NCBI GenBank assembly: GCA_009731375.1
Contig: BJOX01000106.1
Span: forward strand, 450,172 to 514,171
Length of the DNA: 64,000 nt
Reading direction: 5' to 3'
Source of the DNA: Paulinella micropora
Lineage: Eukaryota > Cercozoa > Imbricatea > Euglyphida
Part shown: piece by piece, positions 11,863 to 21,031 of the stretch
Position numbering within the stretch: position 1 is the first letter of the stretch
Layout: each line of letters starts with the position of its first letter
The notes under the pieces: generated by a model
Database searches by the model: none
The model's input: only the letters and a program-made list of their open reading frames with translations
What the model was told of the DNA's origin: nothing
Translations under genes and position numbers: made by a program

Positions 11863-12340
11863 GCCGAGCGAGGGATGAATATTATATAGTATTTCTTTTT
11901 ATGTTTTTGGTCACTGCGAAGAATTGCATTTTTTTTTTTTTTTTTGGTTTGCCATCAAGAATGGTCACGCCGTGGAAGAGCACTGATGAGATGTTGATTT
12001 ACTATAAATATCTTATATAGTGCTGAATTATATTATTGTTGATATTTAAGTGCTCTGGTCAGGCCAGAATCCTGACCTTTTGCCTCTGTTCGTTACTTGC
12101 TTCATGGTTTCCCCAAATTCTTTAGTTCATGTATCACCATCCTTTTGATATTATTGTCACTACAGAATCTACTGACTCTTTGGTATGCCCACTTCCATTT
12201 TACTTTTATTGGCAATCATGAGCCCCGTGAGTGAAACGTCGGCTTATCATTCTGTTAAAGCAGTGAATGCGTAACCTGGGGCTGGAGTTCTCAGCAGCTG
12301 ACCTACTGAGCCTGGCGGCCCAATTAAACTCTGGCCCGTA
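11863..12340. other. 3' flank of the membrane-protein gene, no gene seen
   Basis: AT-rich sequence with a T-run at about 11931-11946. Probably 3' UTR and intergenic DNA. Nothing further recognised. Confidence 0.5.
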
Positions 12341-12520
12341 GTCGTTGTAATCAACTGCTTCCCTCGATAGTTCGTCACGTTAAAAAGTCAGATGGTGTAA
12401 TATAACCAAACCGTAGCATAATCCTCAGTCTGACAGGATGAGAATTATATCTCGTTATAAATACCGTAATATTCAGCTTCACTTCGCTCAGTGACGCCGA
12501 ATTTCAGGAACTTGAACTTG
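12341..12520 (+). repeat. diverged relative of the 237-bp gypsy LTR
   Basis: Pieces such as CGATAGTTCG, AAAAAGTC, TATAACCAAAC, GATGAGAAT and GCTCAGTGA occur in the same order as in the LTRs at 42111 and 52488, with many substitutions. This looks like an old solo LTR or LTR fragment of a related family. Ends cannot be defined by eye. Confidence 0.5.
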
Positions 12521-12646
12521 AAGCGACCAACAGACTCCAGAATTTTAACCCTTACCCCTGCAATCCGCCTTTGTGGATTAAAGCCACATTTGTGGATCCC
12601 GTGGGTTGGGTTAGGGTGTCGGCCACCGGATCAAAGCCACATTTGT

Positions 12647-12752
12647 GCATATGTAAGTTCTCCTGAGTGCGAGTGGTCGTTAGCATAATAAACATAGATC
12701 CGTTAAACTTTATGATATGAAAATTGTACATTTCAAAACTATAAGTATTACT
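12647..12752 (+). repeat. copy of a dispersed sequence, inverted relative to 19451-19540
   Basis: Contains GAGTGGTCGTTAGCATAATA and TTTCAAAACTATAAGTA. The reverse complement of both is found at 19451-19540 in the same relative order, apart from a roughly 24-base insertion here. Either two insertions of one repeat, or the remnant ends of a larger insertion spanning 12.7-19.5 kb. Confidence 0.75.
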
Positions 12753-12898
12753 GTCGACATTCATTTTCGCCACACTTTCAAGAATGAAGAAAGTTTGACT
12801 TATATAAAAACTTTTACCTATATAGAAACTTTGACTTCAGAATTGTCGTGACTAGTATCATCTGTTATGGACCGGCCGTATCGGAGTAACGGTCGTTA

Positions 12899-13040
12899 GG
12901 AGAAAACCCTCGCGACTTCTGCAAACGGTGACCGGAACTCGGGGCGTCCCTTCTACCTGCCAACTGCTTCCCACGTAAAAGAATTTAACAATACTGAACA
13001 ATTCCCGCCAGTCCAACTGACGACGTCACACAAAAGATGT
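12899..13040 (-). repeat. direct repeat B, likely 3' LTR end of a gag-only element
   Basis: About 142 bases beginning GGAGAAAACCCTCGCGACTT and ending CACACAAAAGATGTA are nearly identical to 15646-15787 in the same orientation. They enclose a minus-strand gag-like ORF, as expected for LTRs. On the minus strand a purine-rich GGAGGAGGAGGAAGATGAAG stretch lies just upstream of it and could be a polypurine tract. Confidence 0.6.
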
Positions 13041-13109
13041 AGGTCAGAGGTGTGCCTGTCTTCATCTTCCTCCTCCTCCTCCTTTCCTTCTTCAGTCTCA
13101 GTGGTTGGT

Positions 13110-13445
13110 TTATCTTTCGGACTGCCAAAAACCGGTTTGTAACGTTTGACTGGGGTTTCCTTGTCTTCCTCTACCCCTCAGTAACGCCTCCTCAAGGTTT
13201 GGAGGTTCCGGTTTGGGGTTGGGCATGGGCCACAGGCGAGTAGAACCCTTGGCTTTGTCCTCGAAGTATTCCTTTACTACTTCTTCGTCCAAGTCAGCCC
13301 AGTCGTTCCACTCTGCTATCTCTTCCCAAGCTAGTATGAAGGGGGGCACCTCTGTACCCTTAAGCTGTATCCCTAATACATTTTCGCGATATACATATTG
13401 TTTGGGCGTCAACACCCTGCAGCACTTCCGTAGGGGCCTTAGCAT
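13110..13445 (-). CDS. unrecognised small ORF inside the gag-only element
   Basis: 111 codons. The product has a Trp/Glu-rich middle (AWEEIAEWNDWADLDEEVV) and a Pro-rich tail. No domain is recognised. It lies downstream of the gag-like ORF in the same element and strand, so it may be the decayed 3' part of that reading frame. Confidence 0.3.
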   Translation of the reverse strand: MLRPLRKCCRVLTPKQYVYRENVLGIQLKGTEVPPFILAWEEIAEWNDWADLDEEVVKEYFEDKAKGSTRLWPMPNPKPEPPNLEEALLRGRGRQGNPSQTLQTGFWQSER

Positions 13446-14110
13446 TACAGCTTTGCACTACCTGCCTATGCAATAGGATCCATGCCTCTTTGTCGGTGAA
13501 CGTAATCTTATTGTCTGTCTTAATCGTAATCATTTCTAACCATCGTCAGTCTCGAACAGACACACGCTCCACACACACACACTTACACACAGCACACAGC
13601 TATGCTCTCTACTTGCCAAATAGAGATAGGGTCACGCTATGCTTACGCTGTTCTGATGGCACAGACACAGACAAGCTACCACACACACAGCCACACAGAG
13701 AGAACACAACAGAGGCCACGAGCAGACTCACACACACACTACACAGAATAGTGTTTTGCTTGTCCACACCACCCTCTACTCTCTCTCTCTCTCTCTTCAA
13801 CCACGTGTGTTACCGCTGACTCTAATGCTCAAACTACACTGAGGCTACCTCAGCTTCCACCTATGATAGCTTTCCACCTACTAGCAGCTCTATCTGCAAA
13901 GTCAGTTCTTCAACCTACCTAGGTTTGTAGTTGTTTTGGTACAACCACCTAAACACTCACCTTTCGCTCCTCCCCTCGTGTCCTACGCACGGTTCTTCAG
14001 AGCTCACTCCCTGACCACACCTCTCTCTCACTCCTCACTCAGTCACTACAACAATACAAGGAGTAGATGCAATGATGCAGTACGAATGCGACAAGAACTT
14101 AGCAAGGTAA
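13446..14110. other. internal non-coding part of the gag-only element, CA-rich
   Basis: Contains several short CA tracts (13560-13740) and a short CT tract (13778-13796). No convincing gene. Short frames on both strands follow the CA repeat. Confidence 0.5.
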
Positions 14111-14112
14111 GC

Positions 14113-14198
14113 TGTTGTGTCCCGTGGGCCAGGGGTGCTCAATCCCCCAATTACCACTGCAATCAATCACAACTGGCCTACTGCTCAACAGTAACTTT
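14113..14198 (+). repeat. 60-85 bp repeat, copy 1 of 3
   Basis: Core CCCGTGGGCCAGGGGTGCTC followed by AATCCCCCAATTACCACTGC. Further copies lie at about 15201-15288 and 15289-15354. Copy 1 is on the far side of the gag-like ORF from the other two, in the same orientation. Confidence 0.85.
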
Positions 14199-14315
14199 GT
14201 AATGTAGGTTGTTGCAAGTAAATAAGAGAGAGAAAGAATTACACGTAGATATAGTATTATATGAAGCTTACCCCAGAAAGTCAGACAAACCTAGAAAGAT
14301 AGGAATCAAGCTTTT

Positions 14316-15248
14316 TCATTGTCTTTCTTTTTCTTCCCACATTAACCATCTTTCCCTATATGCTTCGCATAGTTCCGAGAAATTTGGTCTTAGTCTGGCC
14401 AGGAGATCATAGTGGTCCACCTGAAATTTATCCCCGAAAGCTGGATGGTAGCGCAATTTCTTAAATAGCTTTCTCTTTGCTTCCTCATCGGAAAATGGCG
14501 CCCCACGTAAACTTTCAAGCTGGATTTTCTTTGCGAGAAATTCATTTAGCCAGTCTACATACCTCTGACCTGCCCTTGGTCTCGTTCTCTCAAACTCTTC
14601 CTCTAACATGTACCTACCTGCTCCGGAAATGCCTCCCCATTGATCTCTTACTACTATCAACTCTTCAATGGGTCCTTTCGTCTTCTGTGTTCGCAGGAAA
14701 TTAGATACATTGTCTTTGGAAAAAGCCACAGACAGACATAACTGCAAAGTTTTCATCCTTTCATAATATTTCTTCTCTTTGCGGATAGCTGTCTTTCTTC
14801 TTGTGTGTTGTTTCATACTTTGTCTTTTCTTTTTCCTTGCTTCTTTCTCTTTCCACTCTCTCTTTTGTTCTGCTGTCATTTTATCCCAACCTTCTGGCTG
14901 TTTGATATCTTCTTTCTTTGTCTGGGGTCTCTGTCTTCCTCTCTGAGAGGTGTCTGACTCTTCATCTTCCTCACTATCACTTATGGGCGTGTCGGGCTCT
15001 TCTAAGTCTTCTGCCGTCTTAGCCCTTGCTTCGTCGTAAGGAAAATCCCTTTTGGCTTTAGCTGGGTCGGCTAATGCCACAGATACCATCTCTGCCACGT
15101 GGACAGATATCCCCTGCATGTGCTTCTGAAACTTGCTTGACCAAGGCCAAAAGCTTTGGTCGTTGCCCTCGAATATGGGCACTTGACTCAATACGTAACG
15201 GTCCCGTGGGCCAGGGGTGCTCAATCCCCCAGTTACCACGGCAATCAA
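14316..15248 (-). CDS. gag-like ORF of a copia-type element
   Basis: 310 codons. Features typical of copia-type Gag are an N-terminal VPIFEGNDQSFWPWSSKFQ segment (the usual F-x-G...W hallmark), an acidic Glu/Asp stretch, a strongly basic Lys/Arg coiled-coil region, and a helical core with Arg/Trp residues (YVDWLNEFLAKKIQLESLRG). No zinc knuckle is visible. The 5' end overlaps one of the 60-bp repeats, so the true start is uncertain. No pol domains follow. Confidence 0.55.
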   Translation of the reverse strand: MIAVVTGGLSTPGPRDRYVLSQVPIFEGNDQSFWPWSSKFQKHMQGISVHVAEMVSVALADPAKAKRDFPYDEARAKTAEDLEEPDTPISDSEEDEESDTSQRGRQRPQTKKEDIKQPEGWDKMTAEQKREWKEKEARKKKRQSMKQHTRRKTAIRKEKKYYERMKTLQLCLSVAFSKDNVSNFLRTQKTKGPIEELIVVRDQWGGISGAGRYMLEEEFERTRPRAGQRYVDWLNEFLAKKIQLESLRGAPFSDEEAKRKLFKKLRYHPAFGDKFQVDHYDLLARLRPNFSELCEAYRERWLMWEEKERQ

Positions 15249-15354
15249 TCACAACAGACCTACTGCTTTGTACTTTGGCTTTGTAACTTGTTGTGTCCCG
15301 TGGGCCAGGGGTGCTCAATCCCCCAGTTACCACTGCAATCAATCACAACTGGCC
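15201..15354 (+). repeat. two adjacent copies of the 60-85 bp repeat
   Basis: Copies start near 15201 and 15289. Each holds CCCGTGGGCCAGGGGTGCTC then CAATCCCCCAGTTACCAC. The GGGG...CCCC block around TGCTCAAT resembles a tRNA T-arm. Read on the minus strand it begins TGGTAACTGGGGG, which could pass for a tRNA-primer site. Confidence 0.8.
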
Positions 15355-15645
15355 ACGTCACCGAGCTGGCAAAAGCACCACACCCTTTAGGAGGCTCACC
15401 CTCCCTGCGCCCTGCACGCTTCGGTGTCTTGCTCTCTTTCCTGTCCCCCACCTTGCCCTTGCACTGCACACCAGCAAAGCAGAGCGTGGGTAGTGTCTAC
15501 AGTGATCAGCTGTATCCACACAATCGAAAATGCGCACTTTCCTGTAATGGGGTCACTTAAGGTGGACCCCTCACCCCTTTAACGAAGGTTCTCCTCTGCG
15601 ATCTGTTGCACAGGTCACGCTCCAAGGCTCGATAACCCGTTGGGA

Positions 15646-15787
15646 GAAAACCCTCGCGACTTCTGCAAACGGTGACCGGAACTCGGGGCGTCCCTCTTCT
15701 ACCGGCCAACTGCTTCCCACGTAAAAGAATTTAACAATACTGAACAATTCCCGCCAGTCCAACTGACGATGTCACACAAAAGATGTA
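15646..15787 (-). repeat. direct repeat B, likely 5' LTR end of the gag-only element
   Basis: Partner of 12899-13040, differing at a few positions. Its inner edge (minus strand) runs CTCCCAAC then GGGTTATCGAGCCTTGG, the candidate primer-binding site. Confidence 0.6.
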
Positions 15788-15993
15788 CCTCCAGAAATGA
15801 CCCACAAAACGGCCTGATACGGGCAATAATGGTAATGGTAAAAAGCTAGTGCCACCAGTACCAAAAAAGGTACTCTAAATGACTGTATTAATAACTAATA
15901 ATGCTACTTACCGTAACGAATAAGGCTAACGTACCAAATAGCAATACGGACGTAGTTGAGGAGGAAGGGTCTAATTAATTGTCCAATGGCGGT
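15788..15993 (-). mobile_element. minus-oriented fragment: LTR and leader of the 19.6-27 kb copia family
   Basis: 15786-15870 is the reverse complement of the leader at 19555-19640. 15880-15993 is the reverse complement of the LTR segment at 26944-27053. Together they show an LTR joined to its leader, which is missing from the long copia copy itself. The junction contains GTGCCACCA (15849-15857), i.e. TGGTGGCAC on the element's own strand. Confidence 0.75.
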
Positions 15994-16130
15994 TTAGAGC
16001 CATTACTTATGATCCGGCCAGTCAAGTTACGTGGCGCGTCTGTTGGTGCCTTTTCTCATTAAAGTTGTTGTAGTGTGTTGAGAGTGTAGTAGCTATCATA
16101 GATTGCTTTATTAATAACAGTAGTCTAACA

Positions 16131-16145
16131 GGTTATCGAGCCTTG
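16131..16145 (+). promoter_or_regulatory. candidate primer-binding site of a copia-type element
   Basis: GGTTATCGAGCCTTG follows a likely LTR end (CTAACA) about 290 bases upstream of a gag ORF. The identical 15-mer, on the other strand, sits just inside direct repeat B at about 15640. It resembles the half-tRNA-Met primer site GGTTATGGGCCC of Drosophila copia in start and position; this is an inference. Confidence 0.45.
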
Positions 16146-16420
16146 ATTAGCGAACTCTGCGTCACTGAGCAGCTTTAATCAGTTGCACTTAGTCTGGAAG
16201 GAGAGGCATTGGGCTTTCAACAGAAAAGTGCGAGGATCGACGTGCAGCAGGCAGTCGACATCATTCCGTGGGCAGGCAGAAGGCACCCACCTCAAACGTG
16301 TCTATCGGCTAGACAGCATCAACTTACTTCATCCCTAATAATAATTCCCTCAGTTCTACTTCATTGTAGGAATTTATTGGAAGTTAAGTTTGACTCTTAC
16401 CTTCCGCACTTTGGTCCAAC

Positions 16421-17221
16421 ATGGCCTACGCCATGTTTGGAACGTCGATGAACAAAGGGTTGAAAGTGGATCCTCCGCCATTTAATAGCAGAGACCCAGA
16501 TTGGGATAATTGGGAATATGGGTTCCTTGCGGTTTTGGCGATCTATGATCCATTGGCGATAGGGGAGCTACCTCCCCATAAGCGACACCCTTTGTTTACA
16601 CAAGCAAAGCTGACAGATGCTTTCAACCTACCTACAAAACCACCTCTTTCACCCACCAGAGATAGCGAGGATGAGAATCAGGACCTGGTAGAGAGAAAGG
16701 AATCTGTAGTAAAGAAGGAACCTAGTAGTTCTTCCTCCAGCTCTGCTCTGCCTGTCAAACAAGAACAAGACGTTAGTACTAGTTCTGCTTCGCCTGATCC
16801 TTCTTCTACCCCAGCAATTGTTGAACAGAAAGAGCCTGATGGGAGTTCGGTCCCTATCCTGACCACCGCATCTAGACCAAACCCCCTTCTTGCCTCTTTC
16901 GCTACAGGAAAGTACTATCAGCAGATTGAGGAAAGAGATAGGATGAAACTCAACCGATTCATCTTTGCTCTCTTAATTCAGCCCTGCTCTAAGGACAAGG
17001 AAACTATGTCTGTCATCAGGACAGCGGGGTTAGATGGAGTCGAATGTTTCATGGCTTTAAGGAAAAGATATGGTGGTCTTGATCTTGTCAAATGGAAAGA
17101 ACGACAAGACTTCCTTGATCTTTCCTATCCTAAGAAGGTCCAAGACGTGAGACCCTGGTTAGCCCTCTTCCACAGCAATATTGCTGATCAAGAGACAGTT
17201 ATGAAGGTCCCATACCTGTGA
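16421..17221 (+). pseudogene. copia-type gag, cut short by repeat R1
   Basis: The frame opens MAYAMFGTSMNKGLKVDPPPF, followed by an F-N-S-R-D-P-D-W-D-N-W segment typical of copia Gag N-termini. A Ser/Pro/Glu-rich linker and a helical core follow (KLNRFIFALLIQPC...; ALRKRYGGLDLVKWKERQDF). The reading frame stops at TGA exactly where repeat R1 begins (TGTGAGTTTGG at 17217), so the 3' half of gag and all of pol are gone. No zinc knuckle remains. Confidence 0.65.
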
Positions 17222-17834
17222 GTTTGGATACAACCCCAAGGGATAAATACACAACGAACTCTTATTAAAAGTCTCTATGGCTGCAAAAAGTCATAACTCC
17301 TGAGAGTAGGTGAAATACCAGTAAATAGCTGAGAGGTCACTTCGTTTATTTACGTAGGTTTCTACTTGTTTGCAGACTTGGTTGCAACGTACGATCGTAG
17401 GTGAGCGTAGATTGTGAGTTGGTTTCGTGTGTCACTTGAAGTTGAATAAGTTGTAGCACTTGAAGGAGGGCTTCAAGTACAAGTTATTTCTTCAAGTAAA
17501 AAGTCCTCGGAACTTTCATTTGGGAAAGTCTTTCGGAGCCAAATGGCTGTGCACGCAGTGCACGGCCATTATCATGTTTATGTTCTCTTGACTGTGTTCC
17601 CCAAAATTCACCGTAATTTGTGGTTTTCGGGAAATCGTGGAAAAAAGGCAATGGAGAAGGGGAAAATGGAAATTGCTGTAAAAACTTTGATTAAATCGTT
17701 TGAAGTCATTCCTGGACGAAATCGAAAGCTAGTTAGTGAAGTCGAAACGTCGTGCAGAATCTAACGGGCCGGTCAAAAATACTAAAATGTCAACGGTAGT
17801 GGTTTGGCCGGTCGTTAAAGTGCTCAGTCTGATA
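17217..17834 (+). repeat. dispersed repeat R1, copy a
   Basis: 618 bases starting TGTGAGTTTGGATACAACC and ending GTGCTCAGTCTGATA. A near-identical copy lies at 40450-41032 and a diverged, interrupted one at 57930-59105. The TG start, lack of coding capacity and lack of inverted ends suggest an LTR or similar non-coding element. I could not find a matching target duplication. Confidence 0.8.
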
Positions 17835-19450
17835 GCTCCCCCCCAGATCTAACGGTTGAGTAGAGTTGCATACAGAGTAAGTGACTAACGATTGGTCAGT
17901 GACTTGTCTCAGAAAAAAAAGAATAGGAGAAAACATATGTAGGTTCTAGTGGTCGTTAGAGCCCCCATCAACTTCGCAGCAGGTAAACTCATTCAATATT
18001 CAAGATTTTGAAGTGCTGTTTGCACAGAATTCAATTTTTGTATTGGGAAAGTGTAGCCGGAGGTTTAGTTTTTCAAGGTATTAAAGGTATTGCTGTGTTC
18101 CAGAGTATGTTCTGAATTTTGACAAAGTAATTTTCGACCTATGTTTTCCTAGTTTTCATTTTCCACCGTACTCCTCTGCAAAAATCCTTAGGCAGGATTA
18201 CTCAACATAACATGTGAATTCATTTGTGCACTTGTGCGTAAAAATGAGTGCAGAGTGCATCATGCAAACAACATTTTTCAGTTAAAAACACCATACTTGC
18301 TATGTCCTGAAATCTGAACTTTGGAGTCGACAATAAGGATTCAAGAAGTGAGCTACACCTTTTTTCTAAAACAAACACTTGTGTCATACTTGCTTTCGCT
18401 TGAAACGATATGGTTTGAACATTTAGCTGCTGCGATGAACTTGAACTAGTGTCCTCCGACATGATTTTGGTGGCGCCGGCCCGTGTATTTCTTTGGCAAT
18501 ATTTGACAAGACCATGCCGATTCCTGGAAAGGAAACCAGAAAAATTTCCAAAAAATATTTGAACAAACAGGCCTTTCGACATACGTAGCCTTTGAAGTGA
18601 AGGCCGCACTAATTTTTTTATTTGACGGTTTTTGCGGGGTCGAGATTGATAAAAGTCATGTCTAGAGAGGGTTTTGTGTTTTTTTTCTGTGTATTTCTCA
18701 TGCATACTTTCACGTCCCGTGGTCTTGTACAGTCTTTCCAAACGTTGTGCCCATGCTGTCTGCAAAATGGTGTGACTTATCTGTAGTGTTGTTCTTTCTT
18801 CCCTGAAGCCCTTTTTTGCACCTGTCTTGTATCGCTCCTATATGTGTTGTGTGTGCTTTTCTGGGAATGTAATGTGCTGAATCTATTCACAATCACATGG
18901 TCTTTGTTTTGTATATGTTCAACTACTGCTCCTTTCTTTGTAACCCTGCTGTTGGTGATCTGTTCTGGGCTGCAGACAGGCTAAAAAAATCGTGGGTGAG
19001 ATCTTTAAAGATTTTCAATTTTTTTCTGCACTTTCTGCACAACATGCTTTTATTAAATAGTCTCTTTGATTTCCTTCACTTTCTGTACTTGTGCCGGCCT
19101 TGTATTTAAATATAAAAATTTCTGAGTGAGGACCTTATGCCCTACTTTTGCTGATTTTGGCCGGTTTGTTTGCAGGCTTAAGGTTACCTTTTTGTAAAAA
19201 AACTTTGTACATTTACTTATAAGCATGCATAGAAAGATATTACATAAGAATTTATTGAAGAGCATACAGGGAACATATGAAAACTGATTCTGATTTTTGG
19301 TCATGACAAGCAACCGGTGGCAGGGTGGCCAGTTTTTCCTGGTCAGGTGGCGCAAATTAGTTGGGAAAAAGTGGTAGGCGACGGGAAATCGATTGGTTAA
19401 GTCAGTTTTTACTATTTTTCAATGATTCAGGCTTTCATTAAATTCAACTT
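17835..19450. other. AT-rich intergenic or element-derived DNA
   Basis: 1.6 kb of AT-rich sequence without simple repeats. A minus-strand frame at 18220-18765 (181 codons, Lys/Arg-rich start, Ser/Gln middle) shows no recognised domain and is probably chance. Short stretches such as AATCGATTGGTTAAGTCAG resemble sequence near 41930. Confidence 0.5.
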
Positions 19451-19540
19451 CAGTGTTTTTACTTATAGTTTTGAAATGTACAACAGATCTATGTTTATTA
19501 TGCTAACGACCACTCGCCCTCAGGAGAAGTTACATATGCC
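19451..19540 (-). repeat. inverted partner of 12647-12752
   Basis: Reverse complement of the segment at 12647-12752 without its 24-base insertion. It directly precedes the truncated 5' end of the copia element. Confidence 0.75.
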
Positions 19541-19595
19541 ATGATTTAGTATCTTTTCTGATACTGGTGGCACTAGCTTTTTACCATTACCATTA

Positions 19596-20705
19596 TTGCC
19601 CATATCAGGCCGTTTCGTGGGTCATTTTCTGGAGGTCTACTCTAGTGGGTATGCTAGCACTGACAAAGCTAGGCTGTCAACTGGCAAGGGCTCAGACTTA
19701 GAGGGCGACAGCAAAAGTGGGGCCGCCCGAGGACAGACGGACCCCTCTAAGGTCAAAACCCCACTAGGGGGTGCTGATCGTGCTGGCGCACTTTCACGAC
19801 AGGTGATAGCCTATGACGCTAGTGTACTTGCTGAGATGAGCAAGCAAAAAGAGAGGGTGTTCAATATCATCTATGACATGCTCGGTGGTGAGGCGAAAAG
19901 TCTAGTGCGTGACTTAGCTGATCCGGAGAAAATGACCTTTGGCCAAAACCCTAAAGCACTGTGGGATAGACTGCTAGCCCGGTACAAGGACCACTCTGAT
20001 GTTCAGGACAAGGTGAAGGAACTGAATGAATTCCCCTTTGCGAGTAAGCAACAGTACGTCGGTCAGTATGTAGACTTCAACGCTAGGAGAGACTGGTTGG
20101 CTGAATATGGCCAAGCCCCAACCGATGACCGGATGCAGCAAATAGTGAAGGATGCGTTAGTGGGCCCAAAGCAATCTGACTATAGGTTGAAGAAAGCGTG
20201 GCAAGTCTGGGTTGAAATGGCTGAACTGAACCGTAAGCAGTTCAAGTGGGACTTTGCCTCCTGGTGGAGGTTCGTGCAAGATCGTGCCCTGGAGCTTGAC
20301 AAGAAGTTTGACCGAGCCAAAGTGACTAGTTCCACAGAGAAAGGTTTGGCAGCTCACAAGACCGGAAAAGGGAAACCCAAGGACGAGTGCTGGCTCTTCA
20401 GCAAGGAAGGGAAATGCACTCGTGGGGCCTCCTGCCGTTACCTCCATGTTGGAGGGAAGGTGAGAGGGGTGTGTTTCTTGTGGGACCAACAGGGGCAGTG
20501 TAGATGGGCCGACAAATGTAGGATTGAGCATGACCCCACTAAAGCCAAGAAGACCCCTCCCAAACCGGCAGACACCCCCAAGGGGGAGAAAAGCAAGAAG
20601 AGCGAGAAGAGCAAGGGGCCAAAGTGCTTTAACTGCTTTGAAAAGGGGCACATCGCCGGGAAGTGCAGCAAGAAGTGCCGGTGTGCGGGGGCAAGCGCAA
20701 GTTGA
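19596..20705 (+). pseudogene. copia gag with two CCCH fingers and a CCHC knuckle
   Basis: The frame is open from the leader; the first in-frame ATG is near 19834, so the start is undefined. The capsid-like helical core (residues about 80-230) is followed by two perfect CX8CX5CX3H fingers (CWLFSKEGKC...; CFLWDQQGQC...). A Lys/Pro-rich linker then leads to a CX2CX4HX4C knuckle (CFNCFEKGHIAGKC). CCCH fingers normally bind RNA and are unusual in copia Gag. The frame breaks right after the knuckle; a second Cys pair (CPVCGG) continues in another frame from about 20670. Confidence 0.75.
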
Positions 20706-21016
20706 GCAAGTGCCCGGACAAAAGCCGAAAGGAGAAGGGCGAGGCAGCAAAAGGCTCAAAAGGGGGGAGTGATAGCGATGACTCCGAGGATGAGGAGCCG
20801 GGCGTAGCCTTAGCTCAGATGGTAAAGTTCCTAACCGGCAAGTCGAAAGACAAAGCCCTCATGGCTAAACCCGGGGGTGCCAACCTTCCCGAGCCGATCA
20901 TACCACCGGAGGACGAGAACAGTCTTGAGATCTTGCTTGAGGATGATGCCGACATAGATAAGATGAATGAGGGGCGATGCCATGGCGTAGCGGAAGGAAA
21001 GCGGTCCGGTGCGTAG
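20663..21016 (+). pseudogene. copia gag continuation after a frameshift
   Basis: 117 codons in a different frame, continuing the gag tail: a further Cys pair, then Lys-rich and acidic Ser/Asp/Glu-rich sequence (GSDSDDSEDEEPG). The natural join to the previous ORF falls at about 20670-20680. Confidence 0.55.
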
Positions 21017-21031
21017 CCCGGTTGAAGGACC

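Larger units (their letters stand above)
12899..15787 (-). mobile_element. candidate non-autonomous LTR element carrying only a gag-like gene
   Basis: Two 142-bp direct repeats enclose 2.6 kb that holds a gag-like ORF but no recognisable protease, integrase or RT. Just inside the 5' (high-coordinate) repeat the minus strand reads GGTTATCGAGCCTTG. The same 15-mer occurs at 16131 at the expected primer-binding position of another element. This fits a copia-type element that depends on enzymes supplied in trans. Exact LTR ends are uncertain because the 5' copy continues into other LTR-like sequence up to 15993. Confidence 0.45.

Noticed and set aside
18220-18765. 181-codon minus-strand gene
   Set aside because: AT-rich region, no domain, odd composition; probably a chance frame.
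20157-20759. 200-codon minus-strand ORF opposite copia gag
   Set aside because: Shadow of gag; the plus strand has clear CCCH and CCHC motifs.
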